Below are positions 42,280-51,965 of a DNA stretch of 64,000 nt, piece after piece; positions within the stretch are counted from its first letter, which is position 1; every line of letters begins with the position of its first letter. The stretch is from Ruminococcus flavefaciens MA2007 (GTDB lineage Bacteria > Bacillota > Clostridia > Oscillospirales > Ruminococcaceae), in assembly GCF_000621845.1 (NCBI RefSeq), contig NZ_JHXF01000013.1, positions 49,830 through 113,829 of the forward strand, given 5' to 3'. A program made the position numbers and the translations under genes. Under the pieces are notes generated by a model. It was not told the origin of the DNA. It saw only the letters and a program-made list of their open reading frames with translations, and ran no database searches.

Positions 42280-42311
42280 TTTATCATCTGAATCGTCCGA
42301 ACACAGCACAA

Positions 42312-42333
42312 AGCCTCCGCTATTGCGGAGGCT
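42312..42333 (-). terminator. Hairpin after the Ig-like protein gene
   Basis: AGCCTCCGC/GCGGAGGCT stem about 60 bases after the stop of the minus-strand gene; moderately T-rich flank. Confidence 0.55.
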
Positions 42334-42393
42334 CTGTTTATCTCATTGAACCCTTATTAAGAATTATTACAAATATTTTTGTTTATTCAGGTA

Positions 42394-44205
42394 TTACCAG
42401 AATGCCCACTGGAAATTCAGGTACTCGCTCTTCTGCTCGTCGCGTACAGTTACTGTATTGCTTATTATCTCTGCTTCAACATCGCCATAATATGATAATG
42501 TCTTGACTACACATCTATACTGGGTATAATAATGTATCGGATTATAATAGCCGTGACCGTCGTGTAAGTAAACGTCACTGTCTCTTGTGTAATATTCGTG
42601 TGCATCGCTTCTGTTGACTTTAAGTGTAGGTCTATAGCCAACTGTTACCCACTGACCGCCGCTGTACTTCTGCCACTCATATGAAGTTGTGCCTGTACCG
42701 CCTGTAACTCCTACTGAAAGCGTTGCGGAATCACCGTATTCATCTGATTTATATGACTTAGGCTGTGTTGTGAATCTGAGTATTTTCTGAATTACTACAA
42801 TTTCCTGTGAAGTGACCTTTGCATTCTTAGCGTCGTAAACTGTAAGGTAATATGAACCCGGCTCTGTGACTTTTATTGTAGCTGTAGTATTCGGCATGAT
42901 ATAACCGTCGTGAGTCCACTGGTATCTGTAAGGAGCTGTTCCGCCTTTTGGTGTAGCATAAAGCTCAGCCGGCTTGCTGTATGAGTATACCCATGCTCTT
43001 AATAACTGACCATCTATTCTTAAATACTCATAATATACAGTTGCTGTATTTGATGTGACCTTGTTGCCCAGAGCGTCAGTAATTTCACATCTGTAATTAC
43101 CATAATCAGTAACAGTTATAGAAGATGTAGTCTTTGAAATATCAGCGCCATTACGTAACCACTTATACTTATAAGGAGCCTTTCCGCCTGTAGCTGCTAC
43201 AGAAAGAGTACAGCTTGCACCTTTAGTATAGATATGCGCGTCCTGAGGCTGCTTGGATATCTTTAAGATATTATCTGTAACTGTTGCACTCATGCTGGTT
43301 ACAACATTGCCATTGCTGTCTGTTATCCTGCACCTGTATATGCCGCCTGATGTAGCTTTATAGGTCTGATTTCTGCCTACTACAGTGCCGCTCTTTATCC
43401 ACTCATACTTATAAGGTGTTGTGCCGCCCTTAGCTGTAACAGAAAGTGTATAAGAGGGACTGCTGTTTGTTAATGTACCGCCCTTTGGCTGTGTCTTTAT
43501 GGCAAGTTTTTCGGTAACTGTGCATTTATCTGTGTTAAATACCTTAGTGATAGTATTTGTGCCGTTTTTGTATGTAACGGTTATCTTGCACCAGAAGCTT
43601 CCTGCTGCATAAGTAGTATATTCGCTTGAAGTTGCTCCGCTGATAGCTGTATTTCCGTTGTACCACTGATATTTGACAGTAGCATTTGCAGGTATCACGC
43701 AGTCAGACTTCTTCATTACCCACATACACACGCCTGAAGAACCGCTTATTACAGAACTTTTAAGATTAAGAGTATAAGAGAGATTGCACTTCGGCTCAGT
43801 CGTAGTTGTTGCCTTCTGTGTTGTAGTCGTAGTGGTAGTTGTAGTCGTTGTGGTAGTTGTAGTCCTGCGCGGTCTTAAACCTGTAAGCCCAGTCTTTTGT
43901 GGTCTGAATTCATCCGAAGGAAGAGTTTGCAAAGTCACAATTTCCTTTACGGGAGCAGTGGTAGTAGTAACGATCGGCTTGAGCTCATTTCCTTTAAAAG
44001 CCTTTTCAAACTCAAGCTCATTTGCGGTATCATTCTCCTTCGCCAGCTCAAATTCCTTTAAAATGTCTTTTTCTCTTGTTATCTGAGTAAAAGCTGCTGT
44101 TGTTGGTTCAGCTGTCTCTGCTGCACTTGCAGGGATAGCACTGGCGCCGCAGAACAGTACGGCAGTGGAAAGTAAGCATAACGCTTTTTTTGATAATTGT
44201 TTCAT
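42394..44205 (-). CDS. Secreted protein with Ig-like repeats
   Basis: The 603-residue protein has a signal peptide (KALCLLSTAVLFCGASAIPASA), a linker with a run of Thr (about residues 115-140), then five Ig-like domains of about 80-90 residues. Each has a pattern such as LKISKQPQDAHIYTKGASCT ... GGKAPYKYKWLRNG ... GNYRCEITDALGN, which resembles the Ig-like domains of bacterial surface adhesins. The last domain ends in NLQWAFW-type aromatic residues. There is no LPxTG. The start at 44205 follows GGAGG; a TTG at 44214 is too close to that site. The upstream region carries a three-site operator array. Confidence 0.85.
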   Translation of the reverse strand: MKQLSKKALCLLSTAVLFCGASAIPASAAETAEPTTAAFTQITREKDILKEFELAKENDTANELEFEKAFKGNELKPIVTTTTAPVKEIVTLQTLPSDEFRPQKTGLTGLRPRRTTTTTTTTTTTTTTTQKATTTTEPKCNLSYTLNLKSSVISGSSGVCMWVMKKSDCVIPANATVKYQWYNGNTAISGATSSEYTTYAAGSFWCKITVTYKNGTNTITKVFNTDKCTVTEKLAIKTQPKGGTLTNSSPSYTLSVTAKGGTTPYKYEWIKSGTVVGRNQTYKATSGGIYRCRITDSNGNVVTSMSATVTDNILKISKQPQDAHIYTKGASCTLSVAATGGKAPYKYKWLRNGADISKTTSSITVTDYGNYRCEITDALGNKVTSNTATVYYEYLRIDGQLLRAWVYSYSKPAELYATPKGGTAPYRYQWTHDGYIMPNTTATIKVTEPGSYYLTVYDAKNAKVTSQEIVVIQKILRFTTQPKSYKSDEYGDSATLSVGVTGGTGTTSYEWQKYSGGQWVTVGYRPTLKVNRSDAHEYYTRDSDVYLHDGHGYYNPIHYYTQYRCVVKTLSYYGDVEAEIISNTVTVRDEQKSEYLNFQWAFW

Positions 44206-44297
44206 ATATGACAACCTCCATTTTTAAAATAAACCTGATATTTTTTTATAAACAAGTTCGGCGCCTGAACTTTGTTCCCCCTGTGTGGTATGGTCTT

Positions 44298-44326
44298 ATT
44301 ATATCACGTTCATCGGAGCCTGAAAA
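44298..44326 (-). promoter_or_regulatory. Promoter of the Ig-like protein gene
   Basis: -10 TATAAT (44303-44298) is consensus, but the -35 position reads only TTTTCA. Such a weak -35 next to phased upstream sites is typical of activator-dependent promoters. Confidence 0.65.
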
Positions 44327-44332
44327 GGTGTC

Positions 44333-44383
44333 ATTTGTCACTTTCTGAATGACATTTGTCACTAAAAAAATGACATATGTCAC
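44333..44383 (-). promoter_or_regulatory. Three phased 9-bp operator repeats (LytTR-like geometry)
   Basis: On the minus strand GTGACAAAT (44341-44333), GTGACAAAT (44362-44354) and GTGACATAT (44383-44375) are spaced exactly 21 bp (9 + 12). The array ends seven bases before the -35 position. Sites of LytTR regulators are 9-bp direct repeats with 12-bp spacing. Confidence 0.7.
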
Positions 44384-44423
44384 TTCTTTAAACTAAAGTT
44401 ATCCTACCAATCGAGCCGTTAGC

Positions 44424-44508
44424 TGTAGGGGCGGTGACTCCCCACAGTGTGGGGAGATGTCCGAAGGACAGAGGGGCGCGGCTCCTGTTGGGAGTTCCGC
44501 CGACCGCA
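44424..44508. repeat. Dispersed palindromic repeat, long form
   Basis: TGTAGGGGCGGTGACTCCCC, then AGTGTGGGGAGATGTCCGAA and GGACAGAGGGG; the centre matches 30230-30280. Confidence 0.75.
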
Positions 44509-44567
44509 TAAGTATCGGATACAAAAAACGGGCGGATAATATCCGCCCTTGTAATACACATAAAAAA

Positions 44568-44589
44568 ATCCGCTTCGTTTGAAGCGGAT
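44568..44589 (-). terminator. Terminator of carB
   Basis: ATCCGCTTC/GAAGCGGAT with a seven-base T-run on the minus strand, 11 bases after the stop. Confidence 0.88.
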
Positions 44590-44599
44590 CTTATAATTA

Positions 44600-47500
44600 T
44601 TACTTGATATCAGCGTGATGAGCCTGAAGCGACTTTACTCCGAGGTGAGTATTGTTCTTGATAGCCTTGATACCCTCTGCGCTTGCCTTTGCAGCAGCCA
44701 TAGTTGTCATGTAAGGAACTCTGTGCTTGATAGCAGCCTTACGGATATAGCTGTCGTCGTGAACGCTGGTCTTGCCTGCGGGAGTATTGATTATCATCTG
44801 TATCTCGCCGTTTGCTATCTCGTCAGCGATATTCGGACGTCCCTCGTAGATCTTGAATATCTTGTCGCATGGGATACCTGCTTCCTTTATCATCTCATAG
44901 CTTCTGCCTGTAGCGATGATGTGGAAGCCAAGCTCGTTGAATGACTTAGCGATGTCGATAAGCTCGGGCTTATCTCTCTCGCATACGCTGAGGAGAACTG
45001 TTCCCTCGAGAGGAAGCTTGTTCTTTGTAGCCTCCTGAGCCTTGTAGTAAGCCTCGCCGAATGAAGGTGAGATACCGAGAACTTCACCTGTTGAACGCAT
45101 CTCAGGTCCGAGGAGAGGATCTACCTCCTGGAACATATTGAACGGGAATACAGCTTCCTTTACGCCGTAGTGACCTATCTGCTTGTCCTTGAGCTCAGGA
45201 ACAGGAGAAGGTCTGCCTGTGATGGAAGATGTGATGATATCTGTAGCTATCTTTACCATGTTGATATCGCAAACCTTTGATACCAGCGGAACTGTTCTTG
45301 AAGCACGGGGATTAGCTTCGAGAACGTAAACTGTATCGCCCTCGATAGCGTACTGCATATTCATAAGACCGCAAACGTTCATTTCTACAGCTATCTTCTT
45401 GGTGTACTCCTTGATAGTAGCTACCTGCTTCTCTGTGAGGTTCTTTGAAGGCAGGATACAAGCGGAGTCGCCCGAATGAACGCCTGCAAGCTCGATATGC
45501 TCCATAACGCATGGAACGAAGCAGTGTGTGCCGTCGGAAATAGCGTCAGCCTCGCACTCTGTAGCGTGGTTGAGGAAACGGTCGATGAGGATAGGTCTGT
45601 CAGGAGTTACGCCTACAGCCGCATTCATGTAAACTCTCATCATCTCGTCGTCGTGAACTATCTCCATTCCGCGTCCGCCGAGAACGTAGGAAGGACGAAC
45701 CATTACAGGATAGCCTATCTTGTTTGCGATAGCGATAGCCTCGTCAGCGTTTACAGCCATACCAGCCTCAGGCATAGGAATGCCCAGCTTGTCCATCATA
45801 GCGCGGAAGTGGTCTCTGTCCTCAGCAAGGTCGATAGTCTCGGGAGTTGTACCGAGGATATTTACGCCGTACTTTTTGAGGTCGTTTGCAAGGTTGAGAG
45901 GAGTCTGTCCGCCGAACTGAGCGATAACGCCTACAGGCTTCTCCTTTTCGTGTATAGCGAGAACATCTTCAAGTGTAAGAGGCTCGAAATAGAGCTTGTC
46001 AGATGTATCATAGTCGGTTGAAACTGTCTCAGGGTTGCAGTTTACGATTATCGACTCGAATCCCAGCTTTTTAAGAGCAAGTGCAGCGTGAACGCAGCAG
46101 TAGTCGAACTCGATACCCTGACCGATTCTGTTAGGACCGCCGCCGAGGATCATTATCTTTGGCTTTTCTGTGCTTACAGGGCTCTTGTCCTCGTCAAGGT
46201 GATATGTGGAGTAGTAGTAAGCAGCGTCCTTTGTACCGCTTACGTGAATGCCCTCCCATGCTTCCTTTACGCCGATAGCCATACGAGCGTTTCTTATCTC
46301 CTCCTCGGAAACTTCAAGGAGAGAGCTGAGGTAACGGTCTGAGAAGCCGTCAAGCTTAGCCTGCTTCAGAACGTCGTTTGCAGGAACAGCGCCCTTGTTC
46401 TTGAGGAGAGCCTCCTCCTCGTCAACAAGCTCCTTCATCTGCTCGATGAAGTACTTCTTTATCTTTGTGAGGTCGTGGAGCTCATCTATTGTAGCGCCCT
46501 TGCGGAGAGCCTCGTACATAACGAACTGTCTCTCGCTTGTTGGGTAACGGAGCTGTGCAAGGAGCTCCTCCTTAGTCATGCTGTTGAAGTTCTTAGCAAA
46601 GCCGAGACCGTATCTTCCTGTCTCCAGTGAACGGATAGCCTTCTGGAAAGCCTCCTTGTAGGTCTTGCCGATGCTCATTACCTCGCCGACAGCTCTCATC
46701 TGAGTGCCAAGCTTGTCCTCAGCGCCCTTGAACTTCTCGAAAGCCCAGCGAGCGAACTTGATAACGATGTAGTCACCGTCGGGAACATACTTGTCAAGAG
46801 TGCCGTACTTGCCGCACTCGATGTCTTTAAGTGTAAGACCGCAGGCAAGCATAGCCGATACGAGAGCTATCGGGAAGCCTGTAGCCTTTGAAGCGAGAGC
46901 CGAAGAACGTGAGGTTCTTGGGTTTATCTCGATAACAACGATGCGTCCTGTCTCAGGATCGCGTGCGAACTGACAGTTACAGCCGCCGATTACCTCGATG
47001 GACTCGATTATCTTGTATGACATCTCCTGAAGAGTCTTCTGAACGTCCTCGGGGATAGTGAGCATAGGTGCTGAACAGAACGAATCGCCTGTGTGAACAC
47101 CGATAGGATCAATGTTCTCGATGAAGCATACAGTTATCTTGTTGTTCTCAGCGTCGCGGACAACCTCGAGCTCCAGCTCTTCCCAGCCGAAGATACACTC
47201 CTCGACAAGTACCTGTCCAACGAGAGAAGCCTGTAAGCCTCTTTCACAGACTACCTTTAATTCATCTACATTGTAAACCATTCCGCCGCCTGCGCCGCCC
47301 ATGGTATAGGCAGGACGGAGAACTACAGGATATTTCAGCTTTTCAGCTATCTTTACAGCCTCGTCAACAGAGTAAGCTACCTCGCTCTTTGGCATACCGA
47401 TACCGAGAGCGCTCATAGCGTTCTTGAATTCGATACGGTCCTCACCGCGCTCGATAGCGTCTACCTGAACGCCGATTACCTGTACGCCGTACTTTTTGAG

Positions 47501-47821
47501 CACGCCTGCCTGATCCAGCTCTGAGCAGAGGTTAAGACCGGACTGACCGCCGAGGTTAGGGAGGAGAGCGTCAGGACGTTCCTTTTCGATTATCTGAGTA
47601 AGTCTTTCGAGGTTGAGGGGCTCGATGTAAGTAATATCAGCAACATCGGGATCTGTCATGATAGTAGCAGGGTTTGAGTTTACGAGAACTATCTCATAGC
47701 CCAGCTTGCGCAGAGCCTTGCAAGCCTGAGTACCTGAGTAGTCGAATTCGCAAGCCTGTCCGATGATGATAGGACCTGAACCGATTATCATGATCTTGTT
47801 AATATCCTGTCTTTTTGGCAT
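44600..47821 (-). CDS. carB: Carbamoyl-phosphate synthase large subunit
   Basis: The 1073-residue protein has two ATP-grasp halves: KIMIIGSGPIIIGQACEFDYSG and later KIMILGGGPNRIGQGIEFDYC mark the two N-terminal subdomains, with EINPRTSRSSALASKATGFP and VLEANPRASRTVPLVSKV in the ATP sites. A C-terminal MGS-like allosteric domain ends the protein (GKTSVHDDSYIRKAAIKHRV). It makes carbamoyl phosphate for pyrimidines and arginine. carA is not adjacent. Start at 47821 with AGGAGA; the frame continues upstream to 47911 without a ribosome site. Confidence 0.97.
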   Translation of the reverse strand: MPKRQDINKIMIIGSGPIIIGQACEFDYSGTQACKALRKLGYEIVLVNSNPATIMTDPDVADITYIEPLNLERLTQIIEKERPDALLPNLGGQSGLNLCSELDQAGVLKKYGVQVIGVQVDAIERGEDRIEFKNAMSALGIGMPKSEVAYSVDEAVKIAEKLKYPVVLRPAYTMGGAGGGMVYNVDELKVVCERGLQASLVGQVLVEECIFGWEELELEVVRDAENNKITVCFIENIDPIGVHTGDSFCSAPMLTIPEDVQKTLQEMSYKIIESIEVIGGCNCQFARDPETGRIVVIEINPRTSRSSALASKATGFPIALVSAMLACGLTLKDIECGKYGTLDKYVPDGDYIVIKFARWAFEKFKGAEDKLGTQMRAVGEVMSIGKTYKEAFQKAIRSLETGRYGLGFAKNFNSMTKEELLAQLRYPTSERQFVMYEALRKGATIDELHDLTKIKKYFIEQMKELVDEEEALLKNKGAVPANDVLKQAKLDGFSDRYLSSLLEVSEEEIRNARMAIGVKEAWEGIHVSGTKDAAYYYSTYHLDEDKSPVSTEKPKIMILGGGPNRIGQGIEFDYCCVHAALALKKLGFESIIVNCNPETVSTDYDTSDKLYFEPLTLEDVLAIHEKEKPVGVIAQFGGQTPLNLANDLKKYGVNILGTTPETIDLAEDRDHFRAMMDKLGIPMPEAGMAVNADEAIAIANKIGYPVMVRPSYVLGGRGMEIVHDDEMMRVYMNAAVGVTPDRPILIDRFLNHATECEADAISDGTHCFVPCVMEHIELAGVHSGDSACILPSKNLTEKQVATIKEYTKKIAVEMNVCGLMNMQYAIEGDTVYVLEANPRASRTVPLVSKVCDINMVKIATDIITSSITGRPSPVPELKDKQIGHYGVKEAVFPFNMFQEVDPLLGPEMRSTGEVLGISPSFGEAYYKAQEATKNKLPLEGTVLLSVCERDKPELIDIAKSFNELGFHIIATGRSYEMIKEAGIPCDKIFKIYEGRPNIADEIANGEIQMIINTPAGKTSVHDDSYIRKAAIKHRVPYMTTMAAAKASAEGIKAIKNNTHLGVKSLQAHHADIK

Positions 47822-48051
47822 ATTATTCTCCTGACTCGTACACGGAAAATGTACGTTGATATATTTGCCATGAAACGTCATGGCGCAACTTCTTACCTTA
47901 TATAATATCATAATCCACGGAAAAATGCAATACAGAAAATCCCCTTGATGTGCGGAATAATTTTAGGAAAACTGCAAAAATCCCACTGTTGAACTTTGAC
48001 TGTCGGCTGTTTATAAAACAAAAAAGGACGCACCATGTACGTCCTCAAAAG

Positions 48052-48549
48052 CTAACGGCTGAAAAGCATATTTGTCCTGCCCCATTTTTCGCCACTGAAG
48101 GCAAACGCCTCGGGAGTTGTTATCCTCTCGGCAAAGCCTGCGCTCTCGTAGCACTTCCGTGCCCTTTCGTTTACGCTGAACACATTGAGCTGTACCGCGT
48201 CCGCTTTCAGTATATCTATGCAGTATTCCGAGGCAAGCTGTATCATTTCCCTGCCATAGCCCATTCCGCGCTGTGCAGGATCAATGATAACGAATGCCAG
48301 CATAGCTTCATTGGTCTTTGAGCATACGCCGCAGCATAAGAAACCGACCACAATCCCGTCGTCTGTTGTGGCAACAAAAGGGCAGTCCCCGTGTTTTTCG
48401 TACATATCCGCAAGAAATTGGTCAAAAGCGGTCTTTTCAAGAGGATATGGAGCATGATTTGCGCTCCACATTGCATTTGTTCTTTCGTCTGTCACCCAGT
48501 TTTTTATTGCGTCGAAGTCGTGGCTCGGTATGTATGGTCTTAGTCTCAT
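48052..48549 (-). CDS. GNAT family acetyltransferase (RimJ/RimL-like)
   Basis: The 165-residue protein has a first strand MRLRPYIPSHDFDAIKNWV, then the acetyl-CoA loop VIIDPAQRGMGYGREMIQLA and the Acetyltransf_3 ending VNERARKCYESAGFAERI. It acetylates an amino group; the target may be a protein N-terminus, an amino sugar or an antibiotic. Single gene. Confidence 0.88.
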   Translation of the reverse strand: MRLRPYIPSHDFDAIKNWVTDERTNAMWSANHAPYPLEKTAFDQFLADMYEKHGDCPFVATTDDGIVVGFLCCGVCSKTNEAMLAFVIIDPAQRGMGYGREMIQLASEYCIDILKADAVQLNVFSVNERARKCYESAGFAERITTPEAFAFSGEKWGRTNMLFSR

Positions 48550-48578
48550 GTTAACTCCTCTTTATTCAATGCGTAATT

Positions 48579-48602
48579 GTAGGGGCGAGTTACGTTCGCC
48601 CG
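48579..48602. repeat. Dispersed palindromic repeat, short form
   Basis: TGTAGGGGCGAGTTACGTTC then GCCCG; family of 30178-30310. Confidence 0.5.
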
Positions 48603-48632
48603 AATAAAAATATTCGTAATGCGAAATTAAAA

Positions 48633-48711
48633 ATGTAGGGGGCGATGCCCACATCGCCCCGTTGGTTTTGAATATTTGGTGGGCTGATGTAGGCATCAGC
48701 CCCTACAATCT
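48633..48711. repeat. Dispersed palindromic repeat, paired copies
   Basis: TGTAGGGGGCGATGCCCACA at one end and ATCAGCCCCTACA in inverted orientation at the other; each half is itself palindromic. Confidence 0.7.
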
Positions 48712-48734
48712 TAGTTCTTAGCTCTTAGTTCTGC

Positions 48735-51359
48735 TCACTTCTTATCAGCTGCTCTCTGGAAGCACTTTACTATCTCAACGACAGGCACTATGCAGGCGCC
48801 TGCAATGAATGCCCAGAGATAATTCATACCCGAAAGAGAAACCAGTGAGAACATATTTCTCAGTGCAGGGATAAAGAGTACGGGTACGGTCAGTATTGCT
48901 GAGAGCAGGATAGCTCCGATAAGTACCTTGTTGTGCTTCTTCATTGTGAATATAGAGCCCTTGAGGCTTCTCATGTTCCATGCGTGGAGCATTTCGCATA
49001 CGCAGAGTGTGATGAATGCCATTGTTGTGCCTGCCTCGGGAGAGGTCTTTGAGCCGATAAGATATGAAACAAAGGTAAGTGCCGCAATAACTGCGCCCTG
49101 CCACAGCAGATTAATTCCGAGACCGTCGGAGAAGATGTGTGAATTGCTGCTTCTTGGCTTACGTGACATGATACCCTGCTCAGCAGGCTCCATACCGAGA
49201 GCTATTGCAGGGAAGCAGTCCGAGATAAGGTTTATCCAGAGCAGGTGCACCGGGCTGAATATGCTCTTGCCGCCGCCGATGAACAGTGTTGCCGCAAGTA
49301 TGCAGAGGACCTCGCTGAGGTTGCTGGAAAGCAGGAACTGTATAGCCTTGCGGATATTGTCATAGATACGTCTGCCCTCTTCAACAGCTCCTACGATAGT
49401 TGCGAAGTTGTCGTCGGTGAGCACCATATCAGCGACGTTCTTTGTAACGTCTGTACCTGTGATACCCATGCCGACGCCGATATCAGCGCTCTTGATAGAC
49501 GGAGCGTCATTTACGCCGTCGCCTGTCATAGCTGTGGTCATGCCCTTCTTGCGCCATGCGTTTACTATACGTACCTTGTGCTCAGGCTGAACACGGGCAT
49601 ATACGCTGTAGTCCTGAACGTGTGCGTTGAACTCGTCATCGGGTATCTTAGAGAGCTCCGCGCCTGTGAGAGCCTGCTGTCCCTCGCCGAGGATACCAAG
49701 CTCCTTGGCGATAGCAACGGCTGTATCCCTGTGGTCACCTGTTATCATAACGGGACGTATGCCTGCTGTGCGGCAGAGCCCGATAGCGTCCTTTACCTCG
49801 GGACGGACAGGATCTATCATGCCTGTCATGCCGATGTAGATAAGGTCGTGTTCAAGTCCCTCGGGAGAGATATCGCTTGGGAGCTCATCATACTCGCGGT
49901 AAGCCGCAAGGAGAACTCTCAGCGCCTGGTCTGCCATTTCCTTGTTGCGGCGGAGTATCTCAAGCCTGTCGGACTCGGTCATTATGCGGACGCCGCCCTC
50001 CTTGAACATATGAGTGCAGTTTTTCAGCACCTCGTCGGGAGCGCCCTTTGTGTACTGTACATAGCCCTTTTCAGTCTTGTGGACTGTGGACATCATCTTT
50101 CTCAGTGAATCAAATGGAGCCTCTGCAACTCTCGGAGTCGCAGCCTCCAGCTCGTATTTTTTAAGTCCGCACTTGTGGGCGTAAGCTACCAGAGCAGCCT
50201 CTGTAGGCTCGCCTGCAACGGTATCGTCGGAGTTGAGCTGAGCGTCGCAGCAAAGAGCCATAGCCTTTGCAAGGAGCTCCTTATCATCTGTGTTTTCGTG
50301 GACTACTGTCATCTTGTTCTGTGTGAGAGTACCTGTCTTATCGGAGCAGATGACCTCGGCACAGCCTAAAGCCTCAACAGCGGTAAGTCTGCGGATAATA
50401 GCTCCGCGCTTTGACATATTGGTAACGCCGATAGAGAGAACGACTGTTACAACGGCTGCAAGTCCCTCAGGGATAGCCGCAACTGCAAGGCTGACAGCTA
50501 TCATAAAGGAATCAAGGAATCCGGGGAGAGTGACAGAGCCGTTTCTTACAAGCATCTGAACGATGTTCAGACCGAGTATGATAACGCAGATAACGAGAAC
50601 CGCAATAGAGAGTATCTTGCTGAGCTGGTCGAGGCTCTTCTGAAGAGGAGTCTCATCGTCGTCGGCATTGGCGATAGCACCTGCTATCTTGCCCATTTCG
50701 GTCTTCATGCCTGTAGCGACTACAACTGCTTCTGCACGTCCGTAAGCGATACTGCTGCCCATGTAGAGCATATTCTTTCTGTCGCCGAGAGGTACTTCCT
50801 CGCCGCTGAGTACGCCGCTTTCCTTGTCCGAGGGAACGCTCTCGCCTGTGAGGGCGGATTCCTCTGCCTTTAATGCGGCAGCTTCTATTATACGGCAGTC
50901 CGCAGGGACATTGTCGCCTGCTTCAAGAGCTATGACATCACCGGGCACCAGCTCCGAGCTCGGAATGACTACCAGCTCTCCCGAGCGGTATACCTTGCTC
51001 TGAGCGGCACTCATAGCCTGCAATGCTTCGATAGCGGATTCTGCCTTGTTTTCCTGATATACGCCGAGAACTGCGTTTGCGATGACAACGAACAGGATAA
51101 TGAATACGTCCGCGTCAAGCTTTCCCTCAGAGATGATACCCGTAACTGCGGATATGACCGCTGCTGCAAGGAGCACAAGTATCATGGGGTTCTTGAACTG
51201 TTCAATGAACCTTGCCAGAAGCGTAGGCTTGGGAGCTTCGTCAAGCTTGTTCTGACCTACCTTTTCAAGGCGCTTTGCAGCTTCTTCGGCTGTAAGTCCC
51301 GAAGCCGAGCTTTCGACTTCTTTAAGGACATTTTCTGTGGTTTCGAGATAATGTTTCAT
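48735..51359 (-). CDS. P-type Ca2+-transporting ATPase (PMCA/SERCA-like)
   Basis: The 874-residue P2-type ATPase has an N-terminal cation-ATPase domain (VEKVGQNKLDEAP region), actuator motif TGES (ALTGESVPSDK), the phosphorylation site CSDKTGTLTQNKM, hinge MTGDGVNDAPSIKSADIGVGM, and TM4 VAAIPEGLAAVV (PEGL as in Ca2+ pumps) plus TM5/6 residues in NLSEVL and LLWINLISDCFPAIALGMEP. It exports calcium from the cytosol. Start at 51359 behind GGAGG. Single gene. Confidence 0.94.
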   Translation of the reverse strand: MKHYLETTENVLKEVESSASGLTAEEAAKRLEKVGQNKLDEAPKPTLLARFIEQFKNPMILVLLAAAVISAVTGIISEGKLDADVFIILFVVIANAVLGVYQENKAESAIEALQAMSAAQSKVYRSGELVVIPSSELVPGDVIALEAGDNVPADCRIIEAAALKAEESALTGESVPSDKESGVLSGEEVPLGDRKNMLYMGSSIAYGRAEAVVVATGMKTEMGKIAGAIANADDDETPLQKSLDQLSKILSIAVLVICVIILGLNIVQMLVRNGSVTLPGFLDSFMIAVSLAVAAIPEGLAAVVTVVLSIGVTNMSKRGAIIRRLTAVEALGCAEVICSDKTGTLTQNKMTVVHENTDDKELLAKAMALCCDAQLNSDDTVAGEPTEAALVAYAHKCGLKKYELEAATPRVAEAPFDSLRKMMSTVHKTEKGYVQYTKGAPDEVLKNCTHMFKEGGVRIMTESDRLEILRRNKEMADQALRVLLAAYREYDELPSDISPEGLEHDLIYIGMTGMIDPVRPEVKDAIGLCRTAGIRPVMITGDHRDTAVAIAKELGILGEGQQALTGAELSKIPDDEFNAHVQDYSVYARVQPEHKVRIVNAWRKKGMTTAMTGDGVNDAPSIKSADIGVGMGITGTDVTKNVADMVLTDDNFATIVGAVEEGRRIYDNIRKAIQFLLSSNLSEVLCILAATLFIGGGKSIFSPVHLLWINLISDCFPAIALGMEPAEQGIMSRKPRSSNSHIFSDGLGINLLWQGAVIAALTFVSYLIGSKTSPEAGTTMAFITLCVCEMLHAWNMRSLKGSIFTMKKHNKVLIGAILLSAILTVPVLFIPALRNMFSLVSLSGMNYLWAFIAGACIVPVVEIVKCFQRAADKK

Positions 51360-51508
51360 GTTTTTCCTCCAATATCCTTCAGCACTAAAGTATAAAGCGG
51401 TGAAATCCACTTTATTACTGTACTAAACAGATAATATTTTATCATTTACTTTCAAAAAAGTCAAGATGTATCTGTGACTAAACTGTAAAATCGCCGACGG
51501 GAACAAAA

Positions 51509-51533
51509 AAGCCCGTCCCATAGGAACGAGCTT
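51509..51533 (-). terminator. Terminator on the minus strand downstream of agrD region
   Basis: AGCTCGTTCC/GGACGGGCT stem (one G-T pair) followed by TTTTTTG on the minus strand. It ends any transcript coming from the agrD side. Confidence 0.8.
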
Positions 51534-51717
51534 TTCTGCCGGGAGCTGAAGCGGAACTCCCGATGTATGAAAAATCACTGTATGATTTACTGCGAAACAA
51601 GCAATTGAAAAGGAAATTCTGAAATTTGTTTTTTCTTTCAAGTGTTTTATAGAGATGGTTTTTTTAAGAGAGATCTGAAAGCGTTATGTGTTCATTGTTT
51701 GTTCCGAATAAGTAACG

Positions 51718-51965
51718 GCATACCAATGATAAATCACCGTTAAAAAAGGGGGGTGGACGGAAAAATGCACCGCTATCGGGGGGCGACAGCTCACATTTTT
51801 CCGTTCAGGGATATGAATGGTATAGTCTTATAAAGGATCCGACAAGCTTTGAAACAGTCACTTTGTTTTTATTATGACCTTCGCCTGCGTTTTAAGGTTA
51901 GCCGCCCGAAAAGTGACTACGCTCTCATTGCCTGTCATTATGGATTAGTAGTGCGTAGTTTTCTG
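51718..51965 (-). ncRNA. Candidate structured non-coding RNA downstream of agrD
   Basis: The 590-base stretch 51540-52130 has no convincing ORF but several stems: ACGGAAAAATG/CATTTTTCCGT (51759-51805), outer ATACCA/TGGTAT, and GTCACTTT/AAAGTGAC (51858-51921) with an inner AAGG/CCTT hairpin. Direct repeats of GGATTAGATGG (near 52012 and 52081) flank it. Direction is taken from the terminator at 51509. I do not recognise an RNA family. Confidence 0.4.

Noticed and set aside
43784..44086. Plus-strand 100-codon frame rich in Val
   Set aside because: Shadow of the Thr run in the Ig-like protein linker.
51423..51641. 72-codon minus-strand ORF next to the Ca2+-ATPase start
   Set aside because: No ribosome site, low-complexity product, and it runs through the terminator hairpin at 51509-51533.
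51718..51965. 6S RNA, SRP RNA, RNase P RNA or tmRNA
   Set aside because: None of the signature motifs that I know for these RNAs is visible in the stretch.
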